From positions 124,001 through 188,000 of the forward strand of contig NZ_SJJR01000006.1 of the NCBI RefSeq assembly GCF_004331455.1: 64,000 bases of DNA, read 5' to 3'. The DNA is from Micromonospora zingiberis (GTDB taxonomy: Bacteria > Actinomycetota > Actinomycetes > Mycobacteriales > Micromonosporaceae). The notes under the pieces were generated by a model. It was not told the origin of the DNA, ran no database searches, and was given only the letters and a program-made list of their open reading frames with translations. The position numbers and the translations under genes were made by a program. Shown here piece by piece: positions 1-10,094 of this stretch (its first letter is position 1; each line of letters begins with the position of its first letter).

Positions 1-1
1 C

Positions 2-724
2 CTGGACCCGACCACCGACCCGGCGGCGGTCCGCGCCCGGGTCGGTTACATGCCGGAGCACGACTGCCTGCCACCCGACCTGTCCGCCGCCGAACTGGTC
101 ACCCATCTGGGGCGGATCAGCGGCCTACCGCGCACCGTCGCCCGGGAACGGGCCTCCGAGGCGTTGCGGCACGTGGGACTGCACGAGGAGCGCCATCGTC
201 CGGTGGGTGGCTACTCCACCGGCATGAAGCAGCGGGTCAAGCTCGCCCAGGCGCTGGTGCACGATCCCGACCTGCTGCTGCTCGACGAACCCACGAACGG
301 CCTCGACCCGGCCGGCCGGGACGCCATGCTGGCCCTGGTGCACCGGATCGGCACCGAGTTCGGCATCTCCGTACTGGTCTGCTCGCACCTGCTCGGCGAG
401 GTCGAGCGGATCTGCGACACCCTGGTCGCCATCGACGGCGGGCGGCTGCTGCGCGCCGACCACATCGCCGCGATGACCTCGGCCACCGACGTGCTCGCCG
501 TCGAGGTCAGCGAGGGCACCGAGGCGCTGGCCGCCCGGCTGGCCGCGCTCGACCTGCCGGTGAGCCGGGAGGGACGGCTGCTGCTCGTCCCGCTCGCCGA
601 CCAGCAGACGTACGACCTGATCATCGGCGCGGTCGCCGACCTGGACCTGCCGTTGCACCGGCTGGACCAGCGCCGGCACCGGGTGGCCGAGCTTTTCGCC
701 CGGAGGGAGGGCAGTCATGTCTGA
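2..724 (+). CDS. ABC transporter ATP-binding protein (5' end outside window)
   Basis: The reading frame is open from base 2, so the gene begins upstream of the window; the first internal ATG (50) is not a convincing start because the codons before it already read as ABC ATPase sequence leading into a Q-loop-like region. Visible are the signature-like STGMKQRVKLAQAL, the Walker B LLLLDEPTNGLDP and the H-loop (VLVCSHL). The Walker A motif must lie outside the window. The C-terminal 80 residues are a regulatory extension typical of drug or bacitracin-type exporters. It overlaps the next permease gene by 8 bp, so it probably energises that permease at the inner face of the membrane. Substrate unknown. 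Confidence 0.93.
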   Translation: MDPTTDPAAVRARVGYMPEHDCLPPDLSAAELVTHLGRISGLPRTVARERASEALRHVGLHEERHRPVGGYSTGMKQRVKLAQALVHDPDLLLLDEPTNGLDPAGRDAMLALVHRIGTEFGISVLVCSHLLGEVERICDTLVAIDGGRLLRADHIAAMTSATDVLAVEVSEGTEALAARLAALDLPVSREGRLLLVPLADQQTYDLIIGAVADLDLPLHRLDQRRHRVAELFARREGSHV

Positions 725-1594
725 ACCGACGGGCGTCATCCACGACATCGGCTACCAGCGCTACACCGGACTGCGCCTCGGCCGCCGGCACGTCTTCGGC
801 GCGCTGTACCTGCACGGCGTACGGACCGCCTTCGGGTTGGGCCGCAGCGCCAAGGCGAAGATCTTCCCCTGGCTGGTGGTCGGCATCGTCATCATGGTGG
901 CCGCCGCGGTGACCGCGATCAGCAGCCAGATCGGCGAATCGATCATGACGTACGCCCAGTTCGCCGACGCGATGAGCTGGCTGGTCATCTTCTTCGTCGC
1001 GGTGGCCGCGCCCGAACTGGTCTCCCGCGACCTGCGCAGCGGGGTGCTCCCGCTGTACTTCTCCCGGCCGTTGCCGCACGCCGACTATCCGCTGGCCAAG
1101 CTCCTCGCGCTGGTCACCGCGCTCTGGCTGCTGCTCGGCGCCCCGCAGTTGGTGATGTTCCTCGGCGGCGCGTTCACCGCCGACGGGATGCGCGCGGTCT
1201 GGGACGAGGTGCTGGACCTGCTGCCCGGCCTGCTCTACGCCGGGCTGTGGGCGGTGGTCTTCGCCGCGGTGGGTTTGCTGGTCGCCTCGCTGACCGGCAA
1301 GCGGGCCTTCGCCGCCGGCGGCATCGTGGCCGTCTTCCTGATGACCACGCCGATCGTCGGCGTGCTGTCGATCCTGCCGTCGCAGACCGCGAACCAGTTG
1401 GCCGGTCTCGCCTCACCGTCGACTCTGGTGCAGGGGATCGGCGTCTGGACGATGCGCGACCAGCTGATCACCAGCCCGGAGGCGGCTGGTCCCGACATCG
1501 GCGCCTTCGGCCCGGCGTACGCGCTGGCCGCCGTCGCGCTCGTCGCGGCCTGCGTCGCCCTGCTGCTCGCCCGCTACCGGAAGGTGGCCGCCCG

Positions 1595-1598
<4 letters not shown>
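717..1598 (+). CDS. ABC-2 type transporter permease
   Basis: A 293-residue polytopic membrane protein with about six hydrophobic segments, including IFPWLVVGIVIMVAAAVTAI, WLVIFFVAVAAPELV and a C-terminal YALAAVALVAACVALLLA. The motif SRDLRSGVLPLYFSRPL after the second segment is characteristic of ABC-2 permeases (LSREKESGTLPLLLSRP in many relatives). It starts 8 bp inside the upstream ATPase gene and ends in an ATGA overlap with the next ATPase gene, so the genes are translationally coupled. It should form the membrane channel of an exporter with the flanking ATPases. The exported compound cannot be read from the sequence. Confidence 0.9.
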
Positions 1599-2541
<943 letters not shown>

Positions 2542-2542
<1 letters not shown>

Positions 2543-3252
2543 TGTCCACTGTCTGCTGGATCACCGCGCGCGGGCTGTTCGGGCGTCGCCGGTTCCTGTT
2601 GCTGCTGCCCCTGCCGGTGCTGCTCGTGGTGCTGGCCGTGCTCTCCCGGGGACTGGGCGTGCCGCCCTCCTCGTGGGGACCGCCGGTGCTGGTCGGCCTC
2701 GGGTTGGCCGTGGTGCTGCCGGTCGTCGCGTTGATCGTCGGCACCGGCGTGCTCGGTGCCGAGATCGACGACGGAACCGTGGTGCACGTCCTCACCACGC
2801 CGCTGCCGCGCTGGCAGATCGTGCTGCCGAAGCTGGCGGTGGCGGCCGGCGTCACCGCGATCACCGTGGCGGTGCCGCTGTTCGTGGCGGGCCTGCTGGC
2901 CGACTCGGTACGCCTCGGGTTGGCGTTGGCCGTGGCCGCCTCGATCGGTGCGCTGGCCTACTCGGCGCTCTTCGTGGCCGCCAGCCTGCTCACCCGTCGG
3001 CCGGTCCTGCTCGGCCTGGTCTACGTGCTGATCTGGGAAGGGCTGCTCGGCAACGTGATCACCGGCACCCGGGTGCTGTCCATCCAGCACTACGTGATCG
3101 CCCTGGCCGACCGGCTCGCCCCGACGAACCTGCTCGAAACGACCGTCTCCGTACCGGTGGCGGTGGTGATGACGGCGCTGGTCAGCATCGGCTTCACCGT
3201 ACTGGCGATCGATCGCCTCCGCGCCTTCTCCGTCGCCGGCGAAACCAGCTGA
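2542..3252 (+). CDS. ABC-2 type transporter permease
   Basis: A 236-residue membrane protein with six likely helices, for example RFLLLLPLPVLLVVLAVL near the N-terminus and VAVVMTALVSIGFTVLAI near the C-terminus. A short ABC-2 type loop (GAEIDDGTVVHVLTTPLPRW) follows the second hydrophobic segment, equivalent to the loop seen in the first permease of the operon. The ATG overlaps the upstream TGA by one base (TGATG). It is the last gene of the operon, followed at once by a nested inverted repeat that may act as terminator. Family-level call is firm; substrate is unknown. Confidence 0.88.
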
Positions 3253-3258
3253 GCCCGT

Positions 3259-3389
3259 AAGGAAGGGCACCTTGTTAACGCCTCCGGTAGAGGCGGGGCC
3301 CCCTGTTAACAGTCCGGCGGTCGTGGCGGCCGGCGTTGTTAACAGGGGGCCCTTCCTCTACACCAGGCGTTAACAAGGTGCCCTTCCTT
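3259..3389. repeat. Nested inverted repeat, possible terminator and dispersed repeat
   Basis: The outer arms, 3259-3283 and 3365-3389, are a perfect 25-bp inverted repeat (AAGGAAGGGCACCTTGTTAA at its outer side). Inside lies a second pair, about 3289-3312 and 3333-3356, matching at about 21 of 24 positions and also containing GTTAAC. All four arms carry GTTAAC next to a G/C run ending in CTTCC. The unit separates the convergent ABC operon and valS, so it could fold as a bidirectional terminator. From memory, very similar sequences are dispersed through Micromonospora genomes; that is not checked here. Confidence 0.8.
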
Positions 3390-3429
3390 GCACCCAGAAC
3401 GCGCCGGGCACCTGGAACGCGCAGGGCAC

Positions 3430-5994
3430 CTAGAACGCGCAGGCGATGACGAGTTCGGGTGTGCGGTCGGGGAGCAGGTCGAGCTTGCCGATCCGGCCCG
3501 CCGCGCGCAGGTCGTCGGCGACCTCGGTGAGCTGGTCGAGCAGGGCGGCCGGGCCGAGCGCCTCGGCCAGCGGCACCTCCGCCTTCATCGACAGCTTCCG
3601 CTCGGACTTGGCCCGGCGGACCTGCCCCAGGGCGTCGGAGGCCAACCGCAGCAACTCCGGATCACCTTCGCCCTGCACGGCCCGGCCCACCTCGTACGTG
3701 GTGGGCCACGGCGCCCGGTGCACCGAGCCGTACCGCCACCAGGACCACACCTCCTCGGTCGCGTACGGCAGGACCGGGGCGAACAGCCGCAACTGCACCG
3801 AGAGCGCGGTGGCCAGCGCGGCCCGGGCCGAGTCGGCACCGGCGCCGGTGCCGTAGGCGCGTTCCTTCACCAACTCGATGTAGTCGTCGCAGAACCGCCA
3901 GAAGAAGGACTCGGCGGTCTGCAACGCCGCCGTGTGGTCGTACGCCTCGAAGGCCGCCGTCGCGGTCGCCACCGCGTCGGACAGTCCGGCGAGCATGGCC
4001 CGGTCCAGCGGCGCGGTCGCCGGGGCACGCAGCGCGTCGGCGGCGCCCAGCCCGAGCGCGAACCTCGACGCGTTGAGCAGCTTCGTGGCGAGCCGCCGAC
4101 CGATCCGGATCTGGGCCGGGTCGAAGGCGAGGTCGACGCCGGGTCGTCCGGTGGCGGCCCAGTAGCGCACCGCGTCCGAGCCGTGTTCCTCCAGCAACGC
4201 CATCGGGGTGACCACGTTGCCCTTGGACTTGGACATCTTCTTGCGGTCCGGGTCCAGGATCCAGCCGGACAACTCGGCGGTCTTCCACGGCAGCGCACCG
4301 TGTTCCAGGTGGGCCCGGACCACCGTGGCGAACAGCCAGGTCCGGATGATCTCCTGCCCCTGTGGACGCAGGTCCATCGGGAAGACCCGGCCGAACAGCT
4401 CCGGGTCGGTCTCCCAACCGCCGGCGATCTGCGGGGTCAGCGACGAGGTGGCCCAGGTGTCCAGCACGTCCGGGTCGCCGACGAAGCCGCCCGGTTGGCC
4501 GCGCTGGGACTCGTCGTAGCCGGGTGGTGCCTCCTCGGATGGATCGATCGGCAGCGAAGACTCGTCGGGCGTGAGAGGGTGGGACCAGTCCGGCTCGCCA
4601 GTGTCGTCGAGCCGGTACCACACCGGCACCGGCACGCCGAAGAAGCGCTGCCGGCTGACCAGCCAGTCACCGGTCAGGCCGCCCACCCAGTGCTCGTAGC
4701 GGTGCCGCATGTGCTCCGGCACCCAGCGCAGTTCCCGGCCCCGGGCCAGCAGCGCCTCCCGCAGATCGGTGTCGCGGCCACCGTTGCGCAGGTACCACTG
4801 CCGGGTCGAGACGATCTCCAGCGGCCGGTCGCCCCGCTCGTAGAACTTCACCGGATGGGTGATCGGACGCGGCTCGCCGACCAGATCACCCGCGTCGGTC
4901 AGCAACTGCACCACGGCCCGCCGGGCGCCACTGACGGTCTGTCCGGCCAGCGCCGCGTACGGTTGCGCCGGCACCCCGGCCGGCGGCTCCGGCAGCAGTC
5001 GACCGTCCCGGCCGATCACCACCCGGGTGTCCAGGTGCAGTTCCCGCCACCAGGTCACGTCGGCCAGGTCACCGAACGTGCAGACCATCGCGATGCCGGT
5101 GCCCTTGGCCGGGTCCGCCAGCGCGTGCGCGCACACCGGCACCTCGACGCCGAAGACGGGGGTACGCACACTGCCGCCGACCAGGTCCGCGTACCGCTCG
5201 TCGTCGGGGTGGCAGACCAGCGCGACGCAGGCCGGCAGCAACTCCGGGCGGGTGGTGTCGATCAGCACCTCCTGGCTCCCGGGGGCGTGGAACCGCAACC
5301 GGTGGTACGCGCCGGGCCGCTCCCGCTCCTCCAACTCCGCCTGCGCCACGGCGGTGGCGAAGCCGACGTCCCACAACGTCGGTGCCTGCGCCTGGTACGC
5401 CTCGTCCCGGGCCACGTTGCGCAGGAAGGCCCGCTGGGAGGTGGCCCGGGCGACCGGGCCGATGGTGGTGTACATCAGCGACCAGTCCACCGACAGGCCG
5501 AGCCGGCGCCACAGCGCCTCGAAGACCTGTTCGTCGGCGAGGGTCAACCGCTCGCACAGTTCGATGAAGTTGCGTCGGGAGATCGGGCTCGGGTTCTTGC
5601 GGGCGGCGTCGTCCACCGGAGTGTCCGGCGCCCGCCAGTCCGGGTCGTACGGCAGCGACGGGTCGCAACGCACGCCGTAGACGTTCTGCACCCGTCGCTC
5701 GGTGGGCAGCCCGTTGTCGTCCCACCCGATCGGGTAGAAGACCGTCCGACCACGCATCCGCTGGAACCGGGCGATCAGGTCGGTGTGCGTGTACGAGAAG
5801 ACATGCCCCATGTGCAGCTCGCCCGATACGGTCGGCGGCGGGGTGTCGATCGCGTATACGTTCGAGCGCTCCCTGGAGCGGTCGAACGCGTACGTGCCCT
5901 CCTCCTGCCAGCGGCGCGACCAGGTGTCCTCGAGTCCGTCCAGGGTCGGACGCTCGGGGACGCCGGTGCGGGCCGTCCTCGCCGTATCAGTCAT
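3430..5994 (-). CDS. valS: Valine--tRNA ligase
   Basis: An 854-residue class I aminoacyl-tRNA synthetase that charges tRNA-Val in the cytoplasm. Near the N-terminus PPPTVSGELHMGH carries the HIGH-type motif (HMGH), and KMSKSKGN carries the KMSKS loop. The insert between them (about residues 190-340) is the size of the editing domain, and an anticodon-binding helical domain follows. GWDDNGLPTERRVQ in the catalytic core and the lack of a long C-terminal coiled coil resemble the archaeal-like ValRS type rather than the usual actinobacterial form of about 870-880 residues. It may therefore be a second or horizontally acquired copy. The C-terminal codons run into a short direct repeat (GAACGCGC-AGGGCACCT, 3397-3430). 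Confidence 0.93.
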   Translation of the reverse strand: MTDTARTARTGVPERPTLDGLEDTWSRRWQEEGTYAFDRSRERSNVYAIDTPPPTVSGELHMGHVFSYTHTDLIARFQRMRGRTVFYPIGWDDNGLPTERRVQNVYGVRCDPSLPYDPDWRAPDTPVDDAARKNPSPISRRNFIELCERLTLADEQVFEALWRRLGLSVDWSLMYTTIGPVARATSQRAFLRNVARDEAYQAQAPTLWDVGFATAVAQAELEERERPGAYHRLRFHAPGSQEVLIDTTRPELLPACVALVCHPDDERYADLVGGSVRTPVFGVEVPVCAHALADPAKGTGIAMVCTFGDLADVTWWRELHLDTRVVIGRDGRLLPEPPAGVPAQPYAALAGQTVSGARRAVVQLLTDAGDLVGEPRPITHPVKFYERGDRPLEIVSTRQWYLRNGGRDTDLREALLARGRELRWVPEHMRHRYEHWVGGLTGDWLVSRQRFFGVPVPVWYRLDDTGEPDWSHPLTPDESSLPIDPSEEAPPGYDESQRGQPGGFVGDPDVLDTWATSSLTPQIAGGWETDPELFGRVFPMDLRPQGQEIIRTWLFATVVRAHLEHGALPWKTAELSGWILDPDRKKMSKSKGNVVTPMALLEEHGSDAVRYWAATGRPGVDLAFDPAQIRIGRRLATKLLNASRFALGLGAADALRAPATAPLDRAMLAGLSDAVATATAAFEAYDHTAALQTAESFFWRFCDDYIELVKERAYGTGAGADSARAALATALSVQLRLFAPVLPYATEEVWSWWRYGSVHRAPWPTTYEVGRAVQGEGDPELLRLASDALGQVRRAKSERKLSMKAEVPLAEALGPAALLDQLTEVADDLRAAGRIGKLDLLPDRTPELVIACAF

Positions 5995-6037
5995 CCGTCG
6001 ATGGTAGGCAGCGTCGCGCCGCCGGGCATCGAAATAC

Positions 6038-7894
6038 CTACAGCAGCGAGTCGCGCCACTGGTGGTGCAGGGCGGCGTACCGGCCGCCGTCGGCGATCAG
6101 CTCGGCCGGTGGGCCGTCCTCGACGATCCGGCCGTCGTCGAGCACCAGCACCCGATCGGCGATCTCCACCGTGGAGAGTCGGTGCGCGATCACCACAGCG
6201 GTCCGGTCCCGCAGGATGGTGCCGAGCGCGTGCTGCACCAGACGCTCGGTCGGTATGTCCAGCGACGAGGTGGCCTCGTCCAGGATCAGCACCGCCGGAT
6301 CGGCCAGGAACGCGCGGGCGAAGGCGACCAGTTGCCGCTGCCCGGCGGAGAGCCGCCCGCCGCGCCGGTGCACCTCGGTGGCGTACCCGTCGGGTAGCGC
6401 CGCGATGAAGTCGTGCGCGCCGATCGCCCGCGCGGCGGCCTCGACCGCGCCGTCGTCGGCGTCCGGTCGACCGAACCGGATGTTCTCCGCCACGGTGCCG
6501 CCGAACAGGTGCGTTTCCTGGGTCACCAGCACCACCGTGCGGCGTAGCTCCGCGTCGGCGACCTGCCGCAGGTCCACGCCGTCCAGGCTGACCGTGCCGG
6601 TGACCGGGTCGTGGAAGCGGGCGAGCAGCTTGGCGAGGGTGGACTTGCCGGCGCCGGTCGGTCCGATCAGCGCCACGGTCTGCCCCGCCTCGATGGTGAG
6701 GTCCAGCCCGGTCAGGATCGGTGCGTCCGGCCGATATCCGAACGACACCGCGCGGAAGGTGACGGCACCGTGGGCGGGGCCCCGGGGCAGCGGCACCGGA
6801 CGGGCCGCATCGGCCACCTGGGGCCGTTCGTCCAGCACCCCGGCGAGCTTCTCCAGGGCGGCGGTGGCCGACTGGAGCGAGTTGTAGAACTGGCTCAGTT
6901 CCTGCATCGGTTCGAAGAACCGGCGCAGGTAGAGCAGGAACGCCGCGAGCACGCCCACGCCGGTGTCGCCGCCGAGCACCCGGGCGCCGCCGTAGCAGAG
7001 CACCACCGCCACGGTGACGTTGCCGATCAGCTTGATCCCCGGCGAGTACGTCGCGATCAGTCGGAACGCGTGCCGGCTGGACCGGCGGTACTCGTCGTTG
7101 ACCGAGGCGAAGATGTCCTGGTTGCGGGCCTCCCGGCGGTACGCCTGCACCGCCCGGATGCCCCGCATCGACTCCACGAAGTGGACGATGACCAGGGCCA
7201 TCGCCTCCCGGGTGCGGCGGTACGCGGCGGCTGACGCCCGGGCGAACCAGCGGGACAGCCAGAACAGCAGCGGGAAGGCCAGCAGGGTCACCGCGGCCAA
7301 CGGCAGGTCCAGCCAGAGCAGGATGCCGGCCACCGACACGATCGTCAGGGCGGCCATCACCAGGCTCTCCACGCCTCCGTCGACGAGTTCGGCGATGGAG
7401 TCGATGTCGCTGGTCAGCCGCGAGATCATCCGACCCGAGGTGTACCGCTCGTGGAAGGCCACCGGCAGGCGCAGGAAGTGTGCGTACACCCGTTGGCGCA
7501 GGTCGAGCAGGACGGCCTGGCCGATGCGGGCGGAGAGGGTGAGGAACCCGCGCCGGGCCCCGTACTCGACTCCGGCCGCGGCGGCGAACGCCACCGCGAC
7601 GGCCGCCAGGGGGCCCGGGTCGCCGGCCCGTAACGGCTCGATCGCCCGGTCGATGCCGAGCATGACCAGGTACGGCCCGGACATCGCCGCCGCGTTCTGG
7701 GTCAGCAGCAGCGCGACCGCCGCGCCCAGCCTTGCCCGGTGCGGGCGCAGCACGTCGGCCAGCAGCGCTCGACTGCGTACCCGTAGCCGGGCCACCGCCT
7801 CGGGCTCGGTGTCCTCGGCGAGGCTGCGATCGGCATGCGGATCGGCGGCCAGCCCCCGCCACTGCGCCGGGTCGGCCGGTTCGACGGCGGTCAC
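6038..7894 (-). CDS. ABC exporter half-transporter (TMD-NBD fusion), second subunit
   Basis: A 618-residue fusion of a six-helix exporter membrane domain and an ABC ATPase. I chose GTG at 7894, which overlaps the upstream stop as GTGA; the frame stays open further upstream but reads as a shadow of the preceding gene. The NBD has GPTGAGKST (Walker A), the signature RLSAGQRQLVAFARAFL, and LILDEATSSLD (Walker B with catalytic Glu). With the upstream gene it should form a heterodimeric multidrug or lipid exporter of the MsbA/BmrCD type. In the upstream partner, Walker B reads LVLDDPLSALD, so its catalytic Glu is replaced by Asp, the usual degenerate-site arrangement of heterodimers. Confidence 0.93.
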   Translation of the reverse strand: MTAVEPADPAQWRGLAADPHADRSLAEDTEPEAVARLRVRSRALLADVLRPHRARLGAAVALLLTQNAAAMSGPYLVMLGIDRAIEPLRAGDPGPLAAVAVAFAAAAGVEYGARRGFLTLSARIGQAVLLDLRQRVYAHFLRLPVAFHERYTSGRMISRLTSDIDSIAELVDGGVESLVMAALTIVSVAGILLWLDLPLAAVTLLAFPLLFWLSRWFARASAAAYRRTREAMALVIVHFVESMRGIRAVQAYRREARNQDIFASVNDEYRRSSRHAFRLIATYSPGIKLIGNVTVAVVLCYGGARVLGGDTGVGVLAAFLLYLRRFFEPMQELSQFYNSLQSATAALEKLAGVLDERPQVADAARPVPLPRGPAHGAVTFRAVSFGYRPDAPILTGLDLTIEAGQTVALIGPTGAGKSTLAKLLARFHDPVTGTVSLDGVDLRQVADAELRRTVVLVTQETHLFGGTVAENIRFGRPDADDGAVEAAARAIGAHDFIAALPDGYATEVHRRGGRLSAGQRQLVAFARAFLADPAVLILDEATSSLDIPTERLVQHALGTILRDRTAVVIAHRLSTVEIADRVLVLDDGRIVEDGPPAELIADGGRYAALHHQWRDSLL

Positions 7895-9735
7895 GAGAGC
7901 ACCAGCGGGGAACTGCCCGGTGCCGGGCCGGCCGGCGACCGGGGCGGCGGTGCGACGGCCGGCTCGGCCGAGAGCAGCGCACGGTACGCCGGCACGTTGG
8001 CCAGCAGTTCGGCGTGCGGGCCGACGGCGGTGATCCGGCCGTGTTCCAGCAGCGCGACGCGATCGGCGAGGGCGATGGTGGACGGCCGGTGCACCACCAG
8101 CAGTGCGGTCATGTCGCGTAGCACCCGCTTCAGCGCCGACTCCACCAGCGCCTCGGTGTGCACGTCGAGCGCGGACAACGGATCGTCGAGGACCAGCACC
8201 GCCGGGCGTACCAGCACCGCCCGGGCCAGGGCCAGCCGCTGCCGCTGCCCACCGGAGAGCGACAGTCCCTGTTCGCCGAGCCGGGTACGCAGGCCCCACG
8301 GCAGGTCGTACGCGAACTCGGCGCGGGCCAGCGCGAGCGCCGCCCGTACCTCGTCCTCACCGGCGTCGGGCCGGCCCAGGGTGAGGTTCTCCCAGACCGA
8401 CATGGAGAACAGCGTGGGCTCCTCGAAGGCCACCGCGACCAGCCGGCGCAGCGAGGTCAACCGCAGGTCGCGCAGGTCGTGCCCGTCGAGGGTGATCCGA
8501 CCCGTCTCGACCTCGTGCAGCCGGGGCACCAGGGACAGCAGTGTGCTCTTGCCGCTGCCGGTGGCGCCGACCACGGCGAGCGTCTCGCCGGGCTCGACGG
8601 CCAGGTCGATACCGCGTAGTACCGGCGTGGTGGCGCCCGGGTAGCGGAAGCCGACCGCCTCGAAGCGGAGCCGGCCGCGGACCGCCGCGCGGGTCAGCGC
8701 GATGGCACCGGGCGCGTCGACGATGGCCGGCGGGGTGTCCAGCACCTCCAGGATGCGGTCGGCGGCGGTGGCCGCCTCCTGCCCGTTGGCGATGATCCAG
8801 CCCAGTGACTGCACCGGCCAGATCAGCATCAGTTGCAGGCTGGCGAAGGCGACGAGTTGGCCGATGGTGAGTCGGCCGTTGGCGACCGCTGCGGCACCGG
8901 CCACCAGCACGACCCCCAGGGTCAGGTTCGGCACCAGGTCGAGCAGGGCGGCGGTCCGGGCCAGCAGCCGTCCCTTGCCGACCCCGGTGTCGTGCAGGGT
9001 CCGGGTGCCGGCCACGAACCGGGCGGCCAGTTGGGGTCCCCGCCCGTACGCCTTCATGGTGCGCAGGCCCTGCGCGGTCTCCTCGACCAGGGTGGCCACG
9101 TCACCCTGCTGGTCCTGCATCCGCCGGGACGCGGTGTGGTAATGCCGCCCGAAGCGGCGGGTGATCAGGAACAACGGCACCGCGCTGGCCGCCACCAGCA
9201 GGCCCAGCGCCGGATGCAGCCGGACCAGCAGCACCACCACGACCAGGTAGGTGGTCAGGTTCAGGATGAGGAAGAACAGTCCGAAGGAGAGAAACCGGCG
9301 TAGCACCGACAGGTCACTGGTGATCCTGGAGAGCAACTGCCCGGAGGGCCACCGATCGTGGAAGCTGGCCGGCAGCCGTTGCAGGTGGGCGTAGATGTCG
9401 TCGCGGATGGCCGCCTCCATGGCCACCGAGGACGACGACTGCACCCACCGACGAATGAAGATCAGCAGCGCCTCGACCAGGCCGAGCGCCAGCGCGAGGC
9501 CGGCCAGCTGGAACAACCCGGGCAGATCCCGGTCGGCCACCGGCCCGTCGACGACCCGCTGGGCCACCAGCGGTACGGCGATGCCCGCCCCGGTGGCGGC
9601 GAGCCCGGCCAGCAGCAGGACGCTGAACTCGACGGCGTGCGGGCGCAGGTAGCGCCGCAGCCGCCACAGGTTGTTCAGCGGATGTCGCCTGGCCTCGCCC
9701 CGGTCTGCCGGGCCGCCGTCGCTCCCCGCAGCCAC
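7891..9735 (-). CDS. ABC exporter half-transporter (TMD-NBD fusion), first subunit
   Basis: A 614-residue exporter half. The membrane domain spans about residues 25-320, followed by an ATPase with GATGSGKST (Walker A), LSLSGGQRQRLALARA (signature) and VLVLDDPLSALD (Walker B with Asp in place of the catalytic Glu). The GTG start at 9735 sits at the left phage attachment site: its first base is shared with the TAG stop of the prophage repressor (TAGTG). In the uninfected host, the bases just upstream would be those now at 53888 and beyond. A -10-like TACCGT lies inside the attachment core, 6 bp before the GTG, so the native start may be leaderless. Confidence 0.92.
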   Translation of the reverse strand: MAAGSDGGPADRGEARRHPLNNLWRLRRYLRPHAVEFSVLLLAGLAATGAGIAVPLVAQRVVDGPVADRDLPGLFQLAGLALALGLVEALLIFIRRWVQSSSSVAMEAAIRDDIYAHLQRLPASFHDRWPSGQLLSRITSDLSVLRRFLSFGLFFLILNLTTYLVVVVLLVRLHPALGLLVAASAVPLFLITRRFGRHYHTASRRMQDQQGDVATLVEETAQGLRTMKAYGRGPQLAARFVAGTRTLHDTGVGKGRLLARTAALLDLVPNLTLGVVLVAGAAAVANGRLTIGQLVAFASLQLMLIWPVQSLGWIIANGQEAATAADRILEVLDTPPAIVDAPGAIALTRAAVRGRLRFEAVGFRYPGATTPVLRGIDLAVEPGETLAVVGATGSGKSTLLSLVPRLHEVETGRITLDGHDLRDLRLTSLRRLVAVAFEEPTLFSMSVWENLTLGRPDAGEDEVRAALALARAEFAYDLPWGLRTRLGEQGLSLSGGQRQRLALARAVLVRPAVLVLDDPLSALDVHTEALVESALKRVLRDMTALLVVHRPSTIALADRVALLEHGRITAVGPHAELLANVPAYRALLSAEPAVAPPPRSPAGPAPGSSPLVLS

Positions 9736-10028
9736 TACCCGACGGTAGCTGCATTCGCGTTCGTCGACAGTCGCCTACCCGCCAGAAGCCACCCGTAATC
9801 GCATCCGGTGCGCTCCGAGATCGTCGCGGCGATCTCCACAATCTTGCGCGGCGTCACGCCGTCACGCTCCCAGGTTCGCCACGACTCAGTCGGCAGGCCA
9901 CAGGCCTCGGCCGCCTCCTTGACGTTGCCCCACTTCATGCGCTGCCTGATCAGCGCCAGCCGGGCTCCGAAGGTCGAGTCGTCGGCGATCCAGCCTTGAA
10001 GCTCGCGTCCCTCATCGATCGCTGTCAT
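9735..10028 (-). CDS. Prophage immunity repressor, integrated (short) form
   Basis: A 97-residue helix-turn-helix protein of the XRE/CI type, with the DNA-binding core around residues 25-75 (GNVKEAAEACGLPTESWRTW, then TPRKIVEIAATISERTGC). It should silence the lytic promoter in the adjacent divergent region. I chose ATG 10028; a GTG at 10034 is also possible. A -10-like TAACCT ends 7 bp before the ATG, so the mRNA is probably leaderless. The stop TAG is created at attL: two bases come from the attachment core and the last from host DNA. In the excised phage the frame would continue through attP for 62 further codons (see 53687-53887). Confidence 0.88.
   Translation of the reverse strand: MTAIDEGRELQGWIADDSTFGARLALIRQRMKWGNVKEAAEACGLPTESWRTWERDGVTPRKIVEIAATISERTGCDYGWLLAGRRLSTNANAATVG
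9736..9749. other. Left attachment site (attL core)
   Basis: TACCCGACGGTAGC is repeated exactly at 53874-53887. On the minus strand it reads GCT ACC GTC GGG TA, the last codons of the prophage repressor, whose stop codon is completed by the host base at 9735. Left of the core is host DNA (start of the ABC exporter gene). The core contains an imperfect dyad, CTACC and GGTAG around four bases. No tRNA gene is visible at the site. Confidence 0.85.
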
Positions 10029-10034
10029 AGCCAC

Positions 10035-10062
10035 AGGTTACACGGAAGGACACGGAATCCAA
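10035..10062 (-). promoter_or_regulatory. Repressor promoter (Prep)
   Basis: On the minus strand, TTGGAT (10057-10062) and TAACCT (10035-10040) are separated by 16 bp. The predicted start of transcription coincides with the ATG of the repressor at 10028, implying a leaderless message. The -10 box overlaps the CACAGG half of an operator-like dyad, which would allow autoregulation. Confidence 0.6.
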
Positions 10063-10094
10063 GGGGTTGCTACTGGACCTGTGAATTACACGAC

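Noticed and set aside
1174..1498. Minus-strand ORFs within the ABC permease gene
   Set aside because: They overlap a well-supported membrane protein gene, have Arg/Pro/Ala-rich shadow composition and no ribosome sites.
3388..6408. A 1006-codon open frame on the plus strand opposite valS
   Set aside because: It is the antisense shadow of valS and neighbouring sequence; composition is Arg/Gly/Gln/Val-rich without domains, and the minus strand carries clear synthetase motifs.
9700..9760. Integration into a tRNA gene
   Set aside because: The joined host sequence around the 14-bp core does not form a tRNA cloverleaf or end in CCA; the site is intergenic, just ahead of the ABC exporter gene.
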